From positions 272,963-336,962 of the forward strand of contig NZ_FPBE01000002.1 of the NCBI RefSeq assembly GCF_900116625.1: DNA of 64,000 nucleotides. Reading direction: 5' to 3'. Positions 17,219 to 28,790 of the stretch are shown here, one piece after another. Within the stretch, counting starts at the first letter, position 1. Each line of letters opens with the position of its first letter. A program made the translations under genes and the position numbers. This DNA comes from Idiomarina abyssalis. GTDB taxonomy: Bacteria > Pseudomonadota > Gammaproteobacteria > Enterobacterales > Alteromonadaceae. The notes under the pieces were generated by a model, which worked only from the letters and a program-made list of their open reading frames with translations, searched no databases and was not told where the DNA came from.

Positions 17219-18517
17219 ATGAAAAAAATTGCAATGTTTTGTTCAGCAGCAGTGCTGATAGCATCGTCCCTTTTGCTGAATAATAGCGTTCAGGCTCAAC
17301 AGATTCTGGATCGTGTCGTCGTTATTGTTGACGAAGGCGTGGTTCTGCAAAGCCAAATTGATCATCTGGTTCGGCAAGTAAAAAACAGTCAAAACTTTAA
17401 TAATGGTAATGCCCCTTCCGATGAGGTTTTGGAAACTCAGGCAATTGAACGTTTAATATTACAGGAAATTCAGCTTCAGATGGCTGACCGCATGGGCATC
17501 GAGGTCGATGACGGTCAACTTGAGCAAGCCATTAGCGACATCGCCAACAATCAAAACATCACTGTTGCTGAGCTGCGCGAAGAGATGGTCAATAACGGCA
17601 TGACCTGGGCTTCGTACCGGGAAAATGTCCGTAATGAAATTGTTATTCAGCAAGTTCAAAGAGCTGCCGTGCGACAACGAGTTGCAATTACGCCTCAGGA
17701 AATAAATAACCTGGTAAAACTCATTGATAATAATCAGGAAGTTCAGGAAGAATACCGCTTGGCTCAAATATTAATCGCCGCGGATTCCGATGCTTCGCAA
17801 GCTGAACTTGAAAAAGCCAAAGAACGTGCTGATGCCGTTTTAAGCCTTCTTGAAAAAGGGCGGGACTTTTCTGACCTGGCGGTACGTTCTTCATCAGGCT
17901 CTGCTGCTTTAGAAGGTGGTGATATGGGCTGGATGACAGCGAACAGTATGCCGACACTATTTGCTGAAGCCGTCGACGGAAAACCCGTTGGTGAAGTTGT
18001 TGGTCCTATTCGTAGCGGTATTGGCTTTCACATTCTAAAAGTTCAGGACAAACGTGGCGAACAAACGGTAGAAGTCCAGGAAGTCAAAGCTCGACATATT
18101 TTAGTAAAACCATCAGTTATCTTGTCGGACAATAAAGCGAAAGAAATGCTCAACAACTATCGTGAGCAAATTGCCAATGGTGAAAAAACGTTTGCTGAAC
18201 TTGCCCGAGAGCACTCATCGGATCCGGGTTCAGCCTCACGCGGCGGTGATTTAGGCTGGGCACGTCCTGACAAATACGCGCCAGAATTTAAGCAAAAAGT
18301 TGAAACCATTGAAGCAAACACCATAAGCGAACCTTTCCGTACTCAGTTTGGCTGGCACATAGTGGAAGTTACTGAACGCAGAACTCAGGACGCCACTGAA
18401 GAAAGCAAACAAGAACGAGCTTATCAAATGCTTTTCAGTCGGAAGTTCCGCGAAGAGTTGGATAACTGGCTACAGGAAAAACGCGAGCAGGCCTATGTCA
18501 GAAGAGTTGCTGAGTGA
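17219..18517 (+). CDS. surA: Periplasmic chaperone / peptidyl-prolyl isomerase SurA
   Basis: Escorts outer-membrane proteins, including LptD, across the periplasm. From ATG 17219 it is 432 aa with a signal peptide ([20 protein letters not shown], cleavage after VQA). An N-terminal chaperone domain is followed by two parvulin domains, marked by [11 protein letters not shown] and [19 protein letters not shown], and a short C-terminal helix. A GTG at 17207 in the same frame overlaps the lptD stop but would put four residues ahead of the signal. The pdxA start overlaps its stop (GTGA). Confidence 0.96.
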   Translation: MKKIAMFCSAAVLIASSLLLNNSVQAQQILDRVVVIVDEGVVLQSQIDHLVRQVKNSQNFNNGNAPSDEVLETQAIERLILQEIQLQMADRMGIEVDDGQLEQAISDIANNQNITVAELREEMVNNGMTWASYRENVRNEIVIQQVQRAAVRQRVAITPQEINNLVKLIDNNQEVQEEYRLAQILIAADSDASQAELEKAKERADAVLSLLEKGRDFSDLAVRSSSGSAALEGGDMGWMTANSMPTLFAEAVDGKPVGEVVGPIRSGIGFHILKVQDKRGEQTVEVQEVKARHILVKPSVILSDNKAKEMLNNYREQIANGEKTFAELAREHSSDPGSASRGGDLGWARPDKYAPEFKQKVETIEANTISEPFRTQFGWHIVEVTERRTQDATEESKQERAYQMLFSRKFREELDNWLQEKREQAYVRRVAE

Positions 18518-19506
18518 GTCTACCGACACTAGTTTTTACACCGGGTGAGCCGGCAGGTATAGGCCCGGATCTGATTATAAAAATTGCACAGCAGCCCTGG
18601 CCGGCTGCTGTGATTGTCTGTGCCGACAAAAACTTATTAAAACAGCGCGCTGAGCAACTCAACCTGCCTATTACTTTGCATCGCTATCGCAAAGGTGAGG
18701 ACGTGCCGGAACACCAGCCAGGGCATTTATGGGTTGAGCACATCCCTGTATGCGAAGAAGTCACCGCCGGTCAGCTATCTGTATCTAACGGTCATTACGT
18801 AGTGGACTGTTTAAAGCGAGCCTCCGATGGCAACCTTGCAGGCGAGTTCGATGCAATCGTCACAGGTCCGGTGCATAAAGGCGTGATTAACCAGGCAGGC
18901 GTTGCTTTCTCGGGACACACAGAGTTTTTAGCCCACGAAGCCAACTGCAATGATGTTGTGATGATGCTGGCCACCGAAGGCTTACGCGTTGCTTTGGTAA
19001 CGACTCATATCCCTTTAGCCTATGTTGCAAAAGCAGTGACCAAAGAGCGCCTGACCAACATTTTAACGATTCTGCATAACGACCTGAGCAAGAAATTTGG
19101 TGAGTCCTACCCCAAAATTCTGGTTTGTGGTTTAAACCCTCATGCCGGAGAGTCCGGACACTTGGGCCGTGAAGAGATTGAGACTATATCTCCAGTCATA
19201 GAGCATCTGAAGCAACAGGGTATGAACCTACATGGCCCCTACCCGGCGGACACTATCTTTCAGCCCAAATACCTGGAAGACGCCAGTGCAGTAGTTGCTA
19301 TGTATCATGACCAGGGGCTCCCCGTGCTAAAATATAAGGGCTTCGGTCAAGCGGTAAATATCACTCTGGGTCTACCTTATATACGAACCTCTGTGGACCA
19401 CGGTACAGCCCTTGAACTGGCTGGAACAGGTAAAATAAATGACGGTAGTTGTCGACTGGCAATGAAAACCGCTATCGATATGGCAAGAGCAGCGTACTAT
19501 GAGTAA
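18514..19506 (+). CDS. pdxA: 4-hydroxythreonine-4-phosphate dehydrogenase
   Basis: NAD-dependent oxidative decarboxylase of the DXP-dependent vitamin B6 pathway. 330 aa, beginning [20 protein letters not shown]. Metal and substrate residues are visible in [21 protein letters not shown] and [12 protein letters not shown]. It starts with GTG overlapping the surA stop and overlaps rsmA by eight bases, so surA-pdxA-rsmA-apaG are translationally linked. Confidence 0.97.
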   Translation: MSLPTLVFTPGEPAGIGPDLIIKIAQQPWPAAVIVCADKNLLKQRAEQLNLPITLHRYRKGEDVPEHQPGHLWVEHIPVCEEVTAGQLSVSNGHYVVDCLKRASDGNLAGEFDAIVTGPVHKGVINQAGVAFSGHTEFLAHEANCNDVVMMLATEGLRVALVTTHIPLAYVAKAVTKERLTNILTILHNDLSKKFGESYPKILVCGLNPHAGESGHLGREEIETISPVIEHLKQQGMNLHGPYPADTIFQPKYLEDASAVVAMYHDQGLPVLKYKGFGQAVNITLGLPYIRTSVDHGTALELAGTGKINDGSCRLAMKTAIDMARAAYYE

Positions 19507-20350
19507 AAACCAAAATGGGAGTAAACACTCAGGCGGGAGCAAAACCCATCTGGGGCACCGTGCACGGAAGCGGTTTGGTCAGAACTTTCTGAACGATGAG
19601 CACATTATTGAACAGATAGTTGATGCCATTAACCCTCAAGCTGGTGAAAACCTCATTGAAATTGGTCCGGGGCTAGCAGCGTTAACCGAACCCACAGTGG
19701 ATCGCGCCGGCCATCTGAAGGTCATTGAAATTGACCGAGACCTGGTTGAGCGTCTTCAACACCATCCTTTTTTAAGTGCGAAACTCGAAGTGATACAGGG
19801 AGACGCATTAAGCATCGACTTTAGCCAGTTTGCAGAGAAAGCGCAGGCAAGAGTATTCGGTAATTTACCTTACAATATTTCGACGCCTTTGATTTTCCAC
19901 CTGCTAAAATTTGCAGAGCACATACAGGACATGCACTTTATGCTGCAAAAAGAGGTTGTGGATCGCCTGGCTGCAGAACCCGGCTCAAAAAGCTATGGTC
20001 GAATTAGCGTCGGCGTGCAACAAGCCTGCAGAGTAACACCTGTAGTTTCGGTTCCACCGTCAGCCTTTACACCGCCACCTAAAGTTGAGTCTTCCGTCGT
20101 TCGTTTAGAGCCATACAAAGACAGCCCCCACCCGGTGAAAGACAAAGCTCAGCTACACAGCTTATGTTTGACAGCATTCAATCAACGCCGTAAAACAATA
20201 CGTAACAACTTAAAACAGCTGGTTCCTGCAGAGCAACTCGAAGCGCTTGGCATTAATCCTGGCGCCAGACCAGAGACGTTATCGGTGGATGACTACTGCA
20301 GAATATCGGACTGGCTCACAGAACAAGCGGAAAAGAATGACAGTCAGTAA
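19499..20350 (+). CDS. rsmA: 16S rRNA dimethyladenosine transferase (KsgA)
   Basis: Dimethylates A1518 and A1519 near the 3' end of 16S rRNA during small-subunit maturation. 283 aa. SAM-binding motifs are [22 protein letters not shown] and the catalytic NLPYNIST; the C-terminal [12 protein letters not shown] is typical. The ATG at 19499 lies inside the end of pdxA. It carries a Lys/Gly/Ser-rich N-terminal extension of about 20 residues ahead of the conserved core. Confidence 0.97.
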   Translation: MSKNQNGSKHSGGSKTHLGHRARKRFGQNFLNDEHIIEQIVDAINPQAGENLIEIGPGLAALTEPTVDRAGHLKVIEIDRDLVERLQHHPFLSAKLEVIQGDALSIDFSQFAEKAQARVFGNLPYNISTPLIFHLLKFAEHIQDMHFMLQKEVVDRLAAEPGSKSYGRISVGVQQACRVTPVVSVPPSAFTPPPKVESSVVRLEPYKDSPHPVKDKAQLHSLCLTAFNQRRKTIRNNLKQLVPAEQLEALGINPGARPETLSVDDYCRISDWLTEQAEKNDSQ

Positions 20351-20711
20351 AATTGAAATTGATGTAAAAACGCAATATTTAGCGGCGCAGTCGAACCCTG
20401 ATGCCGGCCAGTACGTGTTTTCTTATACGATAACCATAACCAATGAATCCAGTCAGTTGGTACAATTGCTTGCCCGTGAATGGCGAATTACTGATGCAGA
20501 CAGTAAAATAACCCGGGTAGCTGGTGACGGTGTTGTCGGTCAACAACCGAAGCTTGAGGCAGGAGAGTCTTTTAGCTATACGAGCGGTACGGTCCTGGCA
20601 ACACCTATTGGTACTATGGAAGGTCATTATTTGATGATAGATGCCCAGGGCGAGCAGTTTAAAACACCGATTCCCTCATTCCGGTTGGCTATTCCTAATA
20701 TTATTCATTAA
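20337..20711 (+). CDS. apaG: ApaG protein (DUF525, Co2+/Mg2+ efflux-associated)
   Basis: Small beta-sandwich protein of the ApaG/DUF525 family; genetics link it to Co2+/Mg2+ resistance but its molecular role is unclear. 124 aa from ATG 20337 ([15 protein letters not shown]), the normal length; the longer frame from 20247 lies inside rsmA. It has family motifs [21 protein letters not shown] and GSFSYTSG-like [12 protein letters not shown]. It overlaps rsmA by 14 bases; apaH follows after two bases. Confidence 0.95.
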   Translation: MTVSKIEIDVKTQYLAAQSNPDAGQYVFSYTITITNESSQLVQLLAREWRITDADSKITRVAGDGVVGQQPKLEAGESFSYTSGTVLATPIGTMEGHYLMIDAQGEQFKTPIPSFRLAIPNIIH

Positions 20712-20713
20712 CT

Positions 20714-21532
20714 ATGAGCCATTACATTGTTGGAGATATTCAAGGCTGCTTCCGCGAACTTGAAGCTCTGCTAACCAAAGTCAGTTTTAACCCAGAAAAC
20801 GATACTCTATGGTGCGTTGGGGATATTGTTGCGCGCGGTCCGGACTCTCGTGATGCACTCAGGTTCTTCTATCAAAACAGCCGTTCAGTGCATACTGTAT
20901 TGGGCAACCACGACTTAAACTTAATGGCCGTATTACTCGGCTACCGCAAGCCAAACCCGAAGGATAAACTCGACACCTTACTTGCTGATAGCGAACGTTT
21001 CCGTTGGCTAGACTGGCTGCGTCAGCAGCCCTTGCTGCAGCAGCTAAAAAGTCATGAAACGGTTATAGCCCATGCAGGAATTTACCCTTGGTGGAAGCTG
21101 GAAGAAGCAGCTCAATACGCTAACGAAGTCGAAAATGTTCTTGTCAGCACTCAATTTGAGAGCTTCATGCGCGAACTATTTGGCAACACTCCTGAAAAAT
21201 GGGACTCAAGTCTGCAAGAATTCGACCGATACCGTTTTATAGTGAACGCATTTACCAGAATGCGTTACTGCAGCCCGGATGGTGAACTCGAATTTTCTAA
21301 AAAAGATAATCCGTATCAAAGTTCATCGCAGGATTCGTTTAAGCCGTGGTTTAACTTTTGGCCTGAATCCGATAATCGCGTAATATTTGGACACTGGGCT
21401 GCGTTAATGGGTGAGACCCGACGTCAAGATGTAATAGCGCTCGATACTGGCTGTGTCTGGGGTCAGCATATGACGTTATATAACGTTGAAAGTAAGACAT
21501 TCTTTCATCAACCGGCTTTGTCCGGGAAGTGA
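20714..21532 (+). CDS. apaH: Symmetrical bis(5'-nucleosyl)-tetraphosphatase
   Basis: Metallophosphoesterase hydrolysing Ap4A to two ADP and also able to remove Np4 caps from RNA. 272 aa. Metal-binding motifs in order: VGDIQGCFRELE, CVGDIVARGPDS, LGNHDLNLMAV, AHAGIYPWW and FGHWAALMG. It ends the lptD-surA-pdxA-rsmA-apaG-apaH run, which keeps the order seen in E. coli. Confidence 0.96.
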   Translation: MSHYIVGDIQGCFRELEALLTKVSFNPENDTLWCVGDIVARGPDSRDALRFFYQNSRSVHTVLGNHDLNLMAVLLGYRKPNPKDKLDTLLADSERFRWLDWLRQQPLLQQLKSHETVIAHAGIYPWWKLEEAAQYANEVENVLVSTQFESFMRELFGNTPEKWDSSLQEFDRYRFIVNAFTRMRYCSPDGELEFSKKDNPYQSSSQDSFKPWFNFWPESDNRVIFGHWAALMGETRRQDVIALDTGCVWGQHMTLYNVESKTFFHQPALSGK

Positions 21533-21562
21533 TAATAATCATGCAGTGCTGAGGAAAGTTTC

Positions 21563-23563
21563 ATGAAAATTACTGTTGCCATGCGAGTCATTGGTGGTTT
21601 TGCCATCATTACATTGCTGTTACTCATCATTAGCTTAAGCTCGTTGTTTAATATCAACAGCATTGGCTCATCGGTTGATAATCTCAACGACCAGGCCGTG
21701 CCCGCGCTCAATGAAGTAGCTGCCGTCAAAGTGGATATTCTTGAATTGGGCAGCGTGCAATTAGAAACTTTCTATGATGAAAAAGTTGGCGAGGTCGATG
21801 CTCACAGAAAAGAATTTGAAGCATCCCGTAGTTCGCTTTTTTCTTCGTTAAACGAACTCAACCGATTAATTCAGGGCGCCGGTCAAGGCGACAGAATTGA
21901 TGCTATTGAAAAGGACTCTCAGAAGTATGTCGACTTAATCGACCGCTTATTCAATCAGCAACGCGAATACCTGGAACTTCAAACCACAACAGCTTCTCAG
22001 TTGGATGAAATTGCATTCAATATCGATGACGCTGCTATAATGCTGCTAGACACCATGGATATGTCTAACAACGAAGTTATTTCACGCGAAGCCAGTAATG
22101 TTGAGTCCTCGCTGTCGAGCCTTATCACCTTGATGTACGACTTAAACAAAGCCAACAAACTAGACAGTGCCGAAGTTATTCGTAGTGAAATTGATATTAA
22201 TATTGACAGTATCCGCCCCCGCTTAGAAGTTTTAGAGAACGAGGCAACCGGCAGAACTGAGACAATGGTTAGTGACGCTATCACGACCGTTCGTAATGCC
22301 ATCGACAGTCTGCAGGGTAATGGTTCCTATCCCGCAAATGTCATTCGCCGTCAACAACTTCGCGTAGACGCGGAAAACTCACTGAATAGTTCACAAACCC
22401 AGTTGAACAAGTTAATGACAGAAACTGATGAGTTGCAGAATGCGGTTCGTGGCATTGCTGAAGACACACGAGTTTCTGTGACAGATTCAATTTCAACCAG
22501 CAGCTGGATAAACAGCATTATTACGGTTGTTTCAATTGCACTGGCCATTTTAATTTCCTGGTATACCGTACGCAGTATCAGTCAGCCATTGTCTCGTGTT
22601 AACCATATGCTGAATATTATGGCCGACGGTAACCTGACTGAGCGAGTCGACTACAACGCTCAGGATGAGTTTGGTGAACTGGCATCAAACACGAACAAGC
22701 TGACCGGCAATTTGCGTAAACTTATTGAAGGTATCGCTAACCGCGCGACTCAATTAGCGACAGCGGCGGAAGAGTCCTCTAATGTCTCTGACGAAACAAC
22801 GAACGCGATTGATGAGCAGCGCCGTCAAATAGAGCAAGTGGCAACAGCCACCCAAGAAATGAATAATACAGCGAGTGAAATGGCTGATGGCGCTGATCAG
22901 GCTCTTCAGGAAATTCAGCACTCCGATGACGAAGCCAAGCGCGTACGGGAAATTTCAGATAAAAACCGTACCACTATCGAAGGCCTGGCTCGCGAAATTC
23001 AGAGTGCCTCCGAGGTTATCGATCAGTTATCAGAGAACAGCAAAAATATTGGCGGTATTTTAGATGTTATTCGCGGTATTGCGGATCAGACCAACTTGCT
23101 TGCCCTGAACGCTGCTATTGAGGCTGCTCGGGCTGGTGAACAAGGTCGTGGCTTCGCTGTTGTTGCCGATGAAGTTCGTACCCTGGCCAGCCGTACTCAG
23201 GAGTCGACCGAAGAAATTCAGGATATGATTGAAAGCTTGCAGAACGACTCTCAACGCGCTGTTAGTGTAATGAATAAGGGCCGCGAACAAGCCGAACTCA
23301 GTGTTCAACAGTCGGATGAAGCCGCTCAGGCACTGCAGTCAATCACTGAGTCAGTCCACCAGGCCTCTGACAGCAGTAACCATATTGCGAACGCTGCGAA
23401 AGAACAGAGCAGTACCGCACACGATATCAGCGAACGTCTTGAAGCTATTGTTTCTATTGCAGAACAAACCGCTTCTGGTTCGAAACAAACCGCTCAGGCG
23501 TCTAACGAAGTAGCGAAACTGGCCGATGAGCTGCAGGACTCAATCAAGAGCTTTAGAGTCTAA
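21563..23563 (+). CDS. Methyl-accepting chemotaxis protein
   Basis: Inner-membrane chemoreceptor signalling to CheA/CheW. 666 aa: TM1 at about 10-30, a periplasmic, mostly helical sensor domain of about 280 residues with no recognisable ligand pocket, TM2 at about 314-336 ([16 protein letters not shown]), HAMP, then a cytoplasmic coiled-coil bundle whose hairpin tip is near [20 protein letters not shown]. It ends KSFRV and lacks a CheR-docking pentapeptide. GAGG is upstream of the ATG. Ligand unknown. It stands alone and converges with tyrS on a shared terminator. Confidence 0.93.
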   Translation: MKITVAMRVIGGFAIITLLLLIISLSSLFNINSIGSSVDNLNDQAVPALNEVAAVKVDILELGSVQLETFYDEKVGEVDAHRKEFEASRSSLFSSLNELNRLIQGAGQGDRIDAIEKDSQKYVDLIDRLFNQQREYLELQTTTASQLDEIAFNIDDAAIMLLDTMDMSNNEVISREASNVESSLSSLITLMYDLNKANKLDSAEVIRSEIDINIDSIRPRLEVLENEATGRTETMVSDAITTVRNAIDSLQGNGSYPANVIRRQQLRVDAENSLNSSQTQLNKLMTETDELQNAVRGIAEDTRVSVTDSISTSSWINSIITVVSIALAILISWYTVRSISQPLSRVNHMLNIMADGNLTERVDYNAQDEFGELASNTNKLTGNLRKLIEGIANRATQLATAAEESSNVSDETTNAIDEQRRQIEQVATATQEMNNTASEMADGADQALQEIQHSDDEAKRVREISDKNRTTIEGLAREIQSASEVIDQLSENSKNIGGILDVIRGIADQTNLLALNAAIEAARAGEQGRGFAVVADEVRTLASRTQESTEEIQDMIESLQNDSQRAVSVMNKGREQAELSVQQSDEAAQALQSITESVHQASDSSNHIANAAKEQSSTAHDISERLEAIVSIAEQTASGSKQTAQASNEVAKLADELQDSIKSFRV

Positions 23564-23575
23564 AAGCACGGAAAT

Positions 23576-23603
23576 AAAAAAGGTGCCAACTGGCACCTTT
23601 TTT
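23576..23603. terminator. Bidirectional rho-independent terminator (MCP / tyrS)
   Basis: The 8-bp stem AGGTGCCA/TGGCACCT (23581-23588 with 23591-23598) has a two-base nominal loop and is flanked by an A-run on the left and a T-run on the right. It can therefore end both the chemoreceptor transcript and the convergent tyrS transcript. Confidence 0.9.
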
Positions 23604-23624
23604 ATTGTCTGAAACCTTGAACGG

Positions 23625-24830
23625 TTAAGCTGTTAAGTTAAGTTTTGCGAAGCGACGCTTGCCTACCTGATAAACCCCTGAGTCCTTCTCAGTGCACACA
23701 TAACGCGAATCACTGAACTTCTCACCATCTACTTTAACGGCATTCTGTTTTATCATCCGTAACGCTTCAGAGGTTGACTGAACTAAGCCTGCTTCCTTTA
23801 GCACATTACTTATAGCCATTCCCTCGGTTCCAACTTGCACCGTCTTTTCCGGAATATCATCCGGTAATGCATTCTTTTGGAAGCGCTGAATAAAATCCTG
23901 TTCCGCTTTCTCTGCGTCTTCTTCAGAATGGAAGCGTGCAATAATTTCTTTTGCTAACAGTACTTTGACATCGCGTGGGTTTTTACCGTCGGCTACCGCT
24001 GCCTTCAATTCATCAATTTCCGTTATGGAGCGGAAGCTGAGCAGCTGGAAGTAACGCCACATAAGCTCATCAGATACCGACATAATTTTACCAAACATGT
24101 CATTAGCGGATTCGGTAATGCCAATATAGTTGTTTAATGACTTCGACATTTTCTGAACGCCATCGAGGCCTTCCAGTAACGGCGTCATAATGACAGTTTG
24201 TGGACGCTGCCCTTCTTCTTTTTGCAGCTCGCGCCCCATTAGCAGGTTAAAACGCTGATCGGTACCACCAAGCTCAACATCCGCCTTTAGCTCAACAGAG
24301 TCCCAACCTTGTACTAACGGGTACAGAAACTCATGAATCGCAATAGACTGATTGTTCTGGTAACGCTTTTTAAAGTCATCACGTTCTAACATACGCGCGA
24401 CCGTCTGACGGGCAGCTAGCTTAATCATATCGGCAGCCCCCATTTTCGACATCCACTCAGAGTTGAAGCGAATTTCCGTTTTAGCGGGGTCCAGAATCTT
24501 AAAAACCTGTTCTTTATAAGTTTCAGCGTTTGCAATAACCTGTTCAGTGGTCAGCGGCTTTCGGGTGACATTTTTGCCTGTGGGATCGCCTATCATGCCG
24601 GTAAAGTCCCCTATCAGGAACACAACTTTGTGACCAAAGTCCTGAAACACTCTCAATTTGTTAATTAAGACCGTGTGGCCTAAGTGCAGATCCGGGGCAG
24701 TTGGATCAAAGCCAGCTTTCACTATTAGTGGCTTACCACTCGCTAATTTCTCAGCCAGTTCCTGCTCGAGTAAAACTTCTTCGGCACCGCGAGTAATCTC
24801 GGCAATAGCTTCCGCCACTTCGGTTTTCAT
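23625..24830 (-). CDS. tyrS: Tyrosyl-tRNA synthetase
   Basis: Class I aminoacyl-tRNA synthetase charging tRNA-Tyr. The HIGH-type motif is DLHLGHTVL near residue 45, and the KMSKS motif is [11 protein letters not shown] around 230. An S4-like RNA-binding domain occupies the C-terminal 60 residues. GGAG lies six bases before the ATG at 24830, so I prefer it over the ATG at 24842 (401 aa rather than 405). It is divergent from mepM across a 212-bp gap. Confidence 0.97.
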   Translation of the reverse strand: MKTEVAEAIAEITRGAEEVLLEQELAEKLASGKPLIVKAGFDPTAPDLHLGHTVLINKLRVFQDFGHKVVFLIGDFTGMIGDPTGKNVTRKPLTTEQVIANAETYKEQVFKILDPAKTEIRFNSEWMSKMGAADMIKLAARQTVARMLERDDFKKRYQNNQSIAIHEFLYPLVQGWDSVELKADVELGGTDQRFNLLMGRELQKEEGQRPQTVIMTPLLEGLDGVQKMSKSLNNYIGITESANDMFGKIMSVSDELMWRYFQLLSFRSITEIDELKAAVADGKNPRDVKVLLAKEIIARFHSEEDAEKAEQDFIQRFQKNALPDDIPEKTVQVGTEGMAISNVLKEAGLVQSTSEALRMIKQNAVKVDGEKFSDSRYVCTEKDSGVYQVGKRRFAKLNLTA

Positions 24831-25042
24831 CCTCATCTCCAACTGTAAAAACTGATAAACCAGCCATTTTACGCGATTATTAACACTGTTTTAAGCTTAT
24901 TAATCTGGTATTCTTCTTTTTTTCGTATTATCCTCGAAACCATAAGGTTATTCCGTGGTCGTAAACAGGTGCGGTAAACCCCGTGTTTGCTGACAAATGT
25001 TTACTGGATAATCACAATAAAGAAAGTGAAGTGCGCTAAAAT

Positions 25043-26359
25043 ATGACATTGAAATCTGTCACCCAAATTCAGCGGATGTTCCTGCAACTTCCGCATTCTC
25101 ATAAAATTCTGATCAGTGCGATCAGCGTTGCTCTCCTGCTATTACTGATCATTCCGTCAGAACCGGCGACTGCTTCTAAGAACAGTACGCCAGCGGAACA
25201 GTTAATGCCAGGCAAACGCTACCAATTGGAGCTGGCGTTTGAGCAATCAAACTCGAATGAAAATTCTGAGAGCTCCGAGCTTACCTGGCAAACTTATCAA
25301 GTTAAGTCCGGCGACAGCCTGGCCAAAATATTCAGTAAAGTGGGCTTTAGCGCTCAACAGCTGTATCGCGTTACCGAGTCGGGTGACGAAGCTAAGTACT
25401 TGCGTAAAGTTCACCCGGGCGACTTATTGCGCTTCGCAACTGACGGTGAAGGCGAGCTGGTTCAGCTGGCACATCAAATCAATGATACCGAGACTCTCAT
25501 CATTACTCGTCAAAGCGACAACTTTGTAGCAGAGGTAGAAACCAAAGAAGTCGAGATTCGTACCGAGTTTACTCACGCCGTTATTGATTCAAGCTTCTGG
25601 AACGCAGGCATAGATTCAGGACTGACTGACAATCAAATTATGCGCATTGCTAATATCTTTGGTTGGGATATCGACTTTGCTTTAGATTTACGCAAGAACG
25701 ATGAGTTTAGCGTGCTTTACGAAACTCACTATGTCGACGGCGAATTTGTCGGTTACGGCAAAATTTTAGCCGCAGAATTTGTTAACCGGGATGAAAACTT
25801 CCAGGCGATTTTGCACGACAACGGTCAATATTACACACCGAATGGACGTGCCATGCGCAAAACCTTCTTGCGCTCGCCGGTAAACTTCACCTATATCAGC
25901 TCGAGCTTTAACCCTCGACGCTTGCACCCGGTTACCGGTAGAGTACGACCGCATAATGGCATTGATTACGCGGCTTCGACAGGAACACCGGTGATGTCTT
26001 CCGGCGATGGAAAAGTTGTAGCTGCAGGTTATACCTCGTTAAACGGGAATTATATTTTTGTTCAACACGGTGAGCGCTACGTTACCAAATACCTGCACCT
26101 TAGTCGCAAACACGTAAGAAATGGCGACAGAGTTAAGCAGGGTCAGGTCATTGGACGTGTCGGAGCAACAGGTCGAGTTACCGGCGCTCATTTACACTAT
26201 GAATTTCTTGTCGACGGCGTGCACCGTAATCCGCGTACCGTTGAGCTGCCCAAAGCCAAGTCATTGGCTGAGTCAGAACTTCCGTCGTTCCGCCAGCATG
26301 CGGATCAGGTGATGGCAATACTCAACGACAACAAGCGCGTTTATTTGGCGATGCGATAA
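25043..26359 (+). CDS. mepM: Murein DD-endopeptidase MepM-like (M23 peptidase)
   Basis: Probably cleaves D-Ala-mDAP cross-links to open the sacculus for growth. 438 aa, close to E. coli MepM. A membrane anchor lies at about 25-42 (ISVALLLLLIIPSEPA), a LysM/OapA-like binding region at about 80-130 (YQVKSGDSLAKIFSKVGF), and an M23 domain at the C-terminus with zinc ligands H304 and D308 in HNGIDYA and H383/H385 in AHLHYEF. No strong ribosome binding site precedes the ATG. anmK overlaps its stop by one base. Confidence 0.93.
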   Translation: MTLKSVTQIQRMFLQLPHSHKILISAISVALLLLLIIPSEPATASKNSTPAEQLMPGKRYQLELAFEQSNSNENSESSELTWQTYQVKSGDSLAKIFSKVGFSAQQLYRVTESGDEAKYLRKVHPGDLLRFATDGEGELVQLAHQINDTETLIITRQSDNFVAEVETKEVEIRTEFTHAVIDSSFWNAGIDSGLTDNQIMRIANIFGWDIDFALDLRKNDEFSVLYETHYVDGEFVGYGKILAAEFVNRDENFQAILHDNGQYYTPNGRAMRKTFLRSPVNFTYISSSFNPRRLHPVTGRVRPHNGIDYAASTGTPVMSSGDGKVVAAGYTSLNGNYIFVQHGERYVTKYLHLSRKHVRNGDRVKQGQVIGRVGATGRVTGAHLHYEFLVDGVHRNPRTVELPKAKSLAESELPSFRQHADQVMAILNDNKRVYLAMR

Positions 26360-27468
26360 TGCCTCAGCGTTTTATCGGACTCATGTCGGGCACCAGTATG
26401 GATGCTGTTGACGCGGCATTAGTCCAGATAAACGCTCAAGGTCAGGTTAAACTGGAAGCCTGCTACTCTCTGGCGATACCCCAAAACCTCCGCTCTCGTT
26501 TACTGACAATAAGTCATACCGACAATTGGATAGCCGATGAGCTGGCAGCTCTGGACGTCGCGTTTTCTGAACACTGCACTCAAGCCGTTAAAGCGCTTTT
26601 AGTGAAGGCACGGCTTACACCCGAAAGCATCACCGCAATTGCCAGTCACGGTCAAACGGTACGCCATAAACCCAACTTTAAAACCCCTTATACCTGCCAG
26701 ATTGGCGACCCGGCCCGCTTGGCAGCTAGCACAAGTATCGATGTCATTTATGATTTCCGGCGCAAAGACATCGCCGCCGGTGGTCAGGGAGCTCCACTGG
26801 TTCCTGCTTTTCACAAGCAAGTATTTGCGCATCAGAAGCAAAGTATTGCTGTCATTAATTTAGGCGGTATAGCCAATGTCACCTGGTTAGGTCCAGAAGG
26901 CCAGGTGCTCGGCTTTGATACAGGCCCTGCCAATACCTTGCTGGACCAATGGGTTCAGCAGCATTACCCGAATGAAAGTTTCGACAAAGACGCACAGTTT
27001 GCTCGCGCAGGTGAAGTTCAGGCTGCGCTGTTAGAACAGTTACTTCAGCACCCCTTCTTTTCAAAACCTGCCCCAAAAAGCACGGGTCGGGAAGAGTTCA
27101 ACTTAGACTGGCTTAAGCCCCTATTAGAGAAAAAGCAGCTTTCTTTTGACGATGTTCAGCGCACCTTAGTTGAACTTACGGCTATAACGGTCAAAGATGC
27201 TCTGAAAACACTACCACAACAACCCCACGCGGTTTATTTTTGCGGCGGCGGCACGAACAACCCGTTACTCATGGAGCGCTTTGCAGAGCTACTGACGCCG
27301 GCTAAATGCAATACCACGGAGAACCTGGGAGTGGATCCGCAATGGGTTGAAGCCATGGCCTTTGCCTGGCTAGGCTGGTGCTATGAGCATAAAAAACCGG
27401 GTAACCAGCCTGAAGTTACAGGAGCCAGCCACCCGGTTGTTTTAGGTTCTAAAGTTCTGCATCAATAG
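26359..27468 (+). CDS. anmK: Anhydro-N-acetylmuramic acid kinase
   Basis: Opens and phosphorylates 1,6-anhydroMurNAc to MurNAc-6-phosphate in cell-wall recycling. 369 aa with FIGLMSGTSMDAVDAAL at the N-terminus, ASHGQTVRHKP, INLGGIANVTWL and FDTGPANTLLD. It begins at the TAATG overlap with mepM, joining a wall hydrolase to a recycling kinase in one transcript. Confidence 0.97.
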   Translation: MPQRFIGLMSGTSMDAVDAALVQINAQGQVKLEACYSLAIPQNLRSRLLTISHTDNWIADELAALDVAFSEHCTQAVKALLVKARLTPESITAIASHGQTVRHKPNFKTPYTCQIGDPARLAASTSIDVIYDFRRKDIAAGGQGAPLVPAFHKQVFAHQKQSIAVINLGGIANVTWLGPEGQVLGFDTGPANTLLDQWVQQHYPNESFDKDAQFARAGEVQAALLEQLLQHPFFSKPAPKSTGREEFNLDWLKPLLEKKQLSFDDVQRTLVELTAITVKDALKTLPQQPHAVYFCGGGTNNPLLMERFAELLTPAKCNTTENLGVDPQWVEAMAFAWLGWCYEHKKPGNQPEVTGASHPVVLGSKVLHQ

Positions 27469-27473
27469 ACGTA

Positions 27474-28790
27474 TTATTCAGCGCCCAATTCTTTAAACGC
27501 ATCGCGGGTCAGATTCTCATTTCCATCGGCTCCAACCACGATACTGTCTTCAATACGCACACCGCCGTATGGACGCAATTCATCCACCTTATCCCAGTTG
27601 ATATCAGCACTGTCTTTGTGCTCTTCCAGCAACTGATCGACCACGTATAAGCCCGGCTCAATAGTAAAGACCTGACCCACTTCAATGTCGCGCAGTAAAC
27701 GCAAGAATGGATGACGTTCGCTACGCTCGTAGCTGTCACCTTTATCGTCTTTCAGGAAGCCACCAACATCGTGCACCTGTAAACCAATAAAGTGACCCAG
27801 TCCGTGCGGCATAAAGGCGCTGGTGTAACCTTTGTCGTAAATGCTTTGTGCATCACCTTTAATAAACTCAAAGTCACTTAAAATTTGCGCAACTTTCAAA
27901 TGCATTGACACATGCAGGTCGTAATAATTCACGCCTGGCTTAATTTCGCTTAATAGCTCCTGCTGAGCCTTATCCATGGCTTCAACTAAGTCTGCGTAGA
28001 AACCTTCTTCATAAGCGTAAGAACGGGTTATATCAGAGCAATAACCGCGATATCGTGCGCCAGCATCAATCAAGAACGAGCGAATTTGCTTAGGCGGAAC
28101 CGTGTCGTAAACATCATAGTGCAAAATTGCTGAGTGGCTGTTCAGAGCAACAATGCTGTTATACGGCACTTGTGACTCGCGAAAGTCGATAGCTCCTAAG
28201 TAGGCATGGTGTATTTCCAGCTCACTTTTACCCGCAAAAAATGCTTCTTTGGCTGCAACATGAGCTTTTGCTGCTAAACGGTTGGCTTCGCGCAGATTTT
28301 CCACTTCCCACTCGGTTTTTATCGAGCGGTGGAAATGCAGGTGATCAATCAGTGCCTGTGGGTTACGAGCTTTTACTTTCCAGTCACTGACTGGTTGAGC
28401 AAAGTCTTCTCCAATAAAGGCTGCCTGTTCCAGGTCACTGCCTAAATCTTCGGTCAACATGCTTAAGTCGTCGATAATTTTTAAATCGACATACTGCTGC
28501 CACTCTTCTTCCGGAACGTTAACCGGAGCGTGCCAGAAGTCACGTGCCTGAAATAAGTACACAGTAGGACGCTGACTGCCTTTGCGATAAAAAATCGCAC
28601 TTTTAGGGCTTTCTGTAACCGGTACCCAATACTTAAACAGAGGGTTAACACGGTACGGCGGCGCGTTGTCATCAAGAAAATCAACCCGGGGTTGCCCCGA
28701 GTAAACCAATACGGATTCAAATTGATTGTCCTCTAACGCTTTATCAAAGCGGCTACAAACTGTCTTGATGTGTTCTGCGTACGCGCCCAT
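27474..28790 (-). CDS. pepQ: Xaa-Pro dipeptidase PepQ (prolidase)
   Basis: M24 dimetal peptidase cleaving X-Pro dipeptides; the closest family includes the Alteromonas prolidase also known as OPAA. 438 aa. The N-terminus GAYAEHIKTV aligns with the OPAA start, supporting ATG 28790. Metal ligands lie in LIDAGARYRGYCSDITR, the conserved HGLGHFIGLQVHD and FTIEPGLY. The start codon abuts the U-run of the erpA terminator, and the only evident ribosome binding site (GAGG) lies in the terminator's 3' arm. It converges with anmK. Confidence 0.95.
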   Translation of the reverse strand: MGAYAEHIKTVCSRFDKALEDNQFESVLVYSGQPRVDFLDDNAPPYRVNPLFKYWVPVTESPKSAIFYRKGSQRPTVYLFQARDFWHAPVNVPEEEWQQYVDLKIIDDLSMLTEDLGSDLEQAAFIGEDFAQPVSDWKVKARNPQALIDHLHFHRSIKTEWEVENLREANRLAAKAHVAAKEAFFAGKSELEIHHAYLGAIDFRESQVPYNSIVALNSHSAILHYDVYDTVPPKQIRSFLIDAGARYRGYCSDITRSYAYEEGFYADLVEAMDKAQQELLSEIKPGVNYYDLHVSMHLKVAQILSDFEFIKGDAQSIYDKGYTSAFMPHGLGHFIGLQVHDVGGFLKDDKGDSYERSERHPFLRLLRDIEVGQVFTIEPGLYVVDQLLEEHKDSADINWDKVDELRPYGGVRIEDSIVVGADGNENLTRDAFKELGAE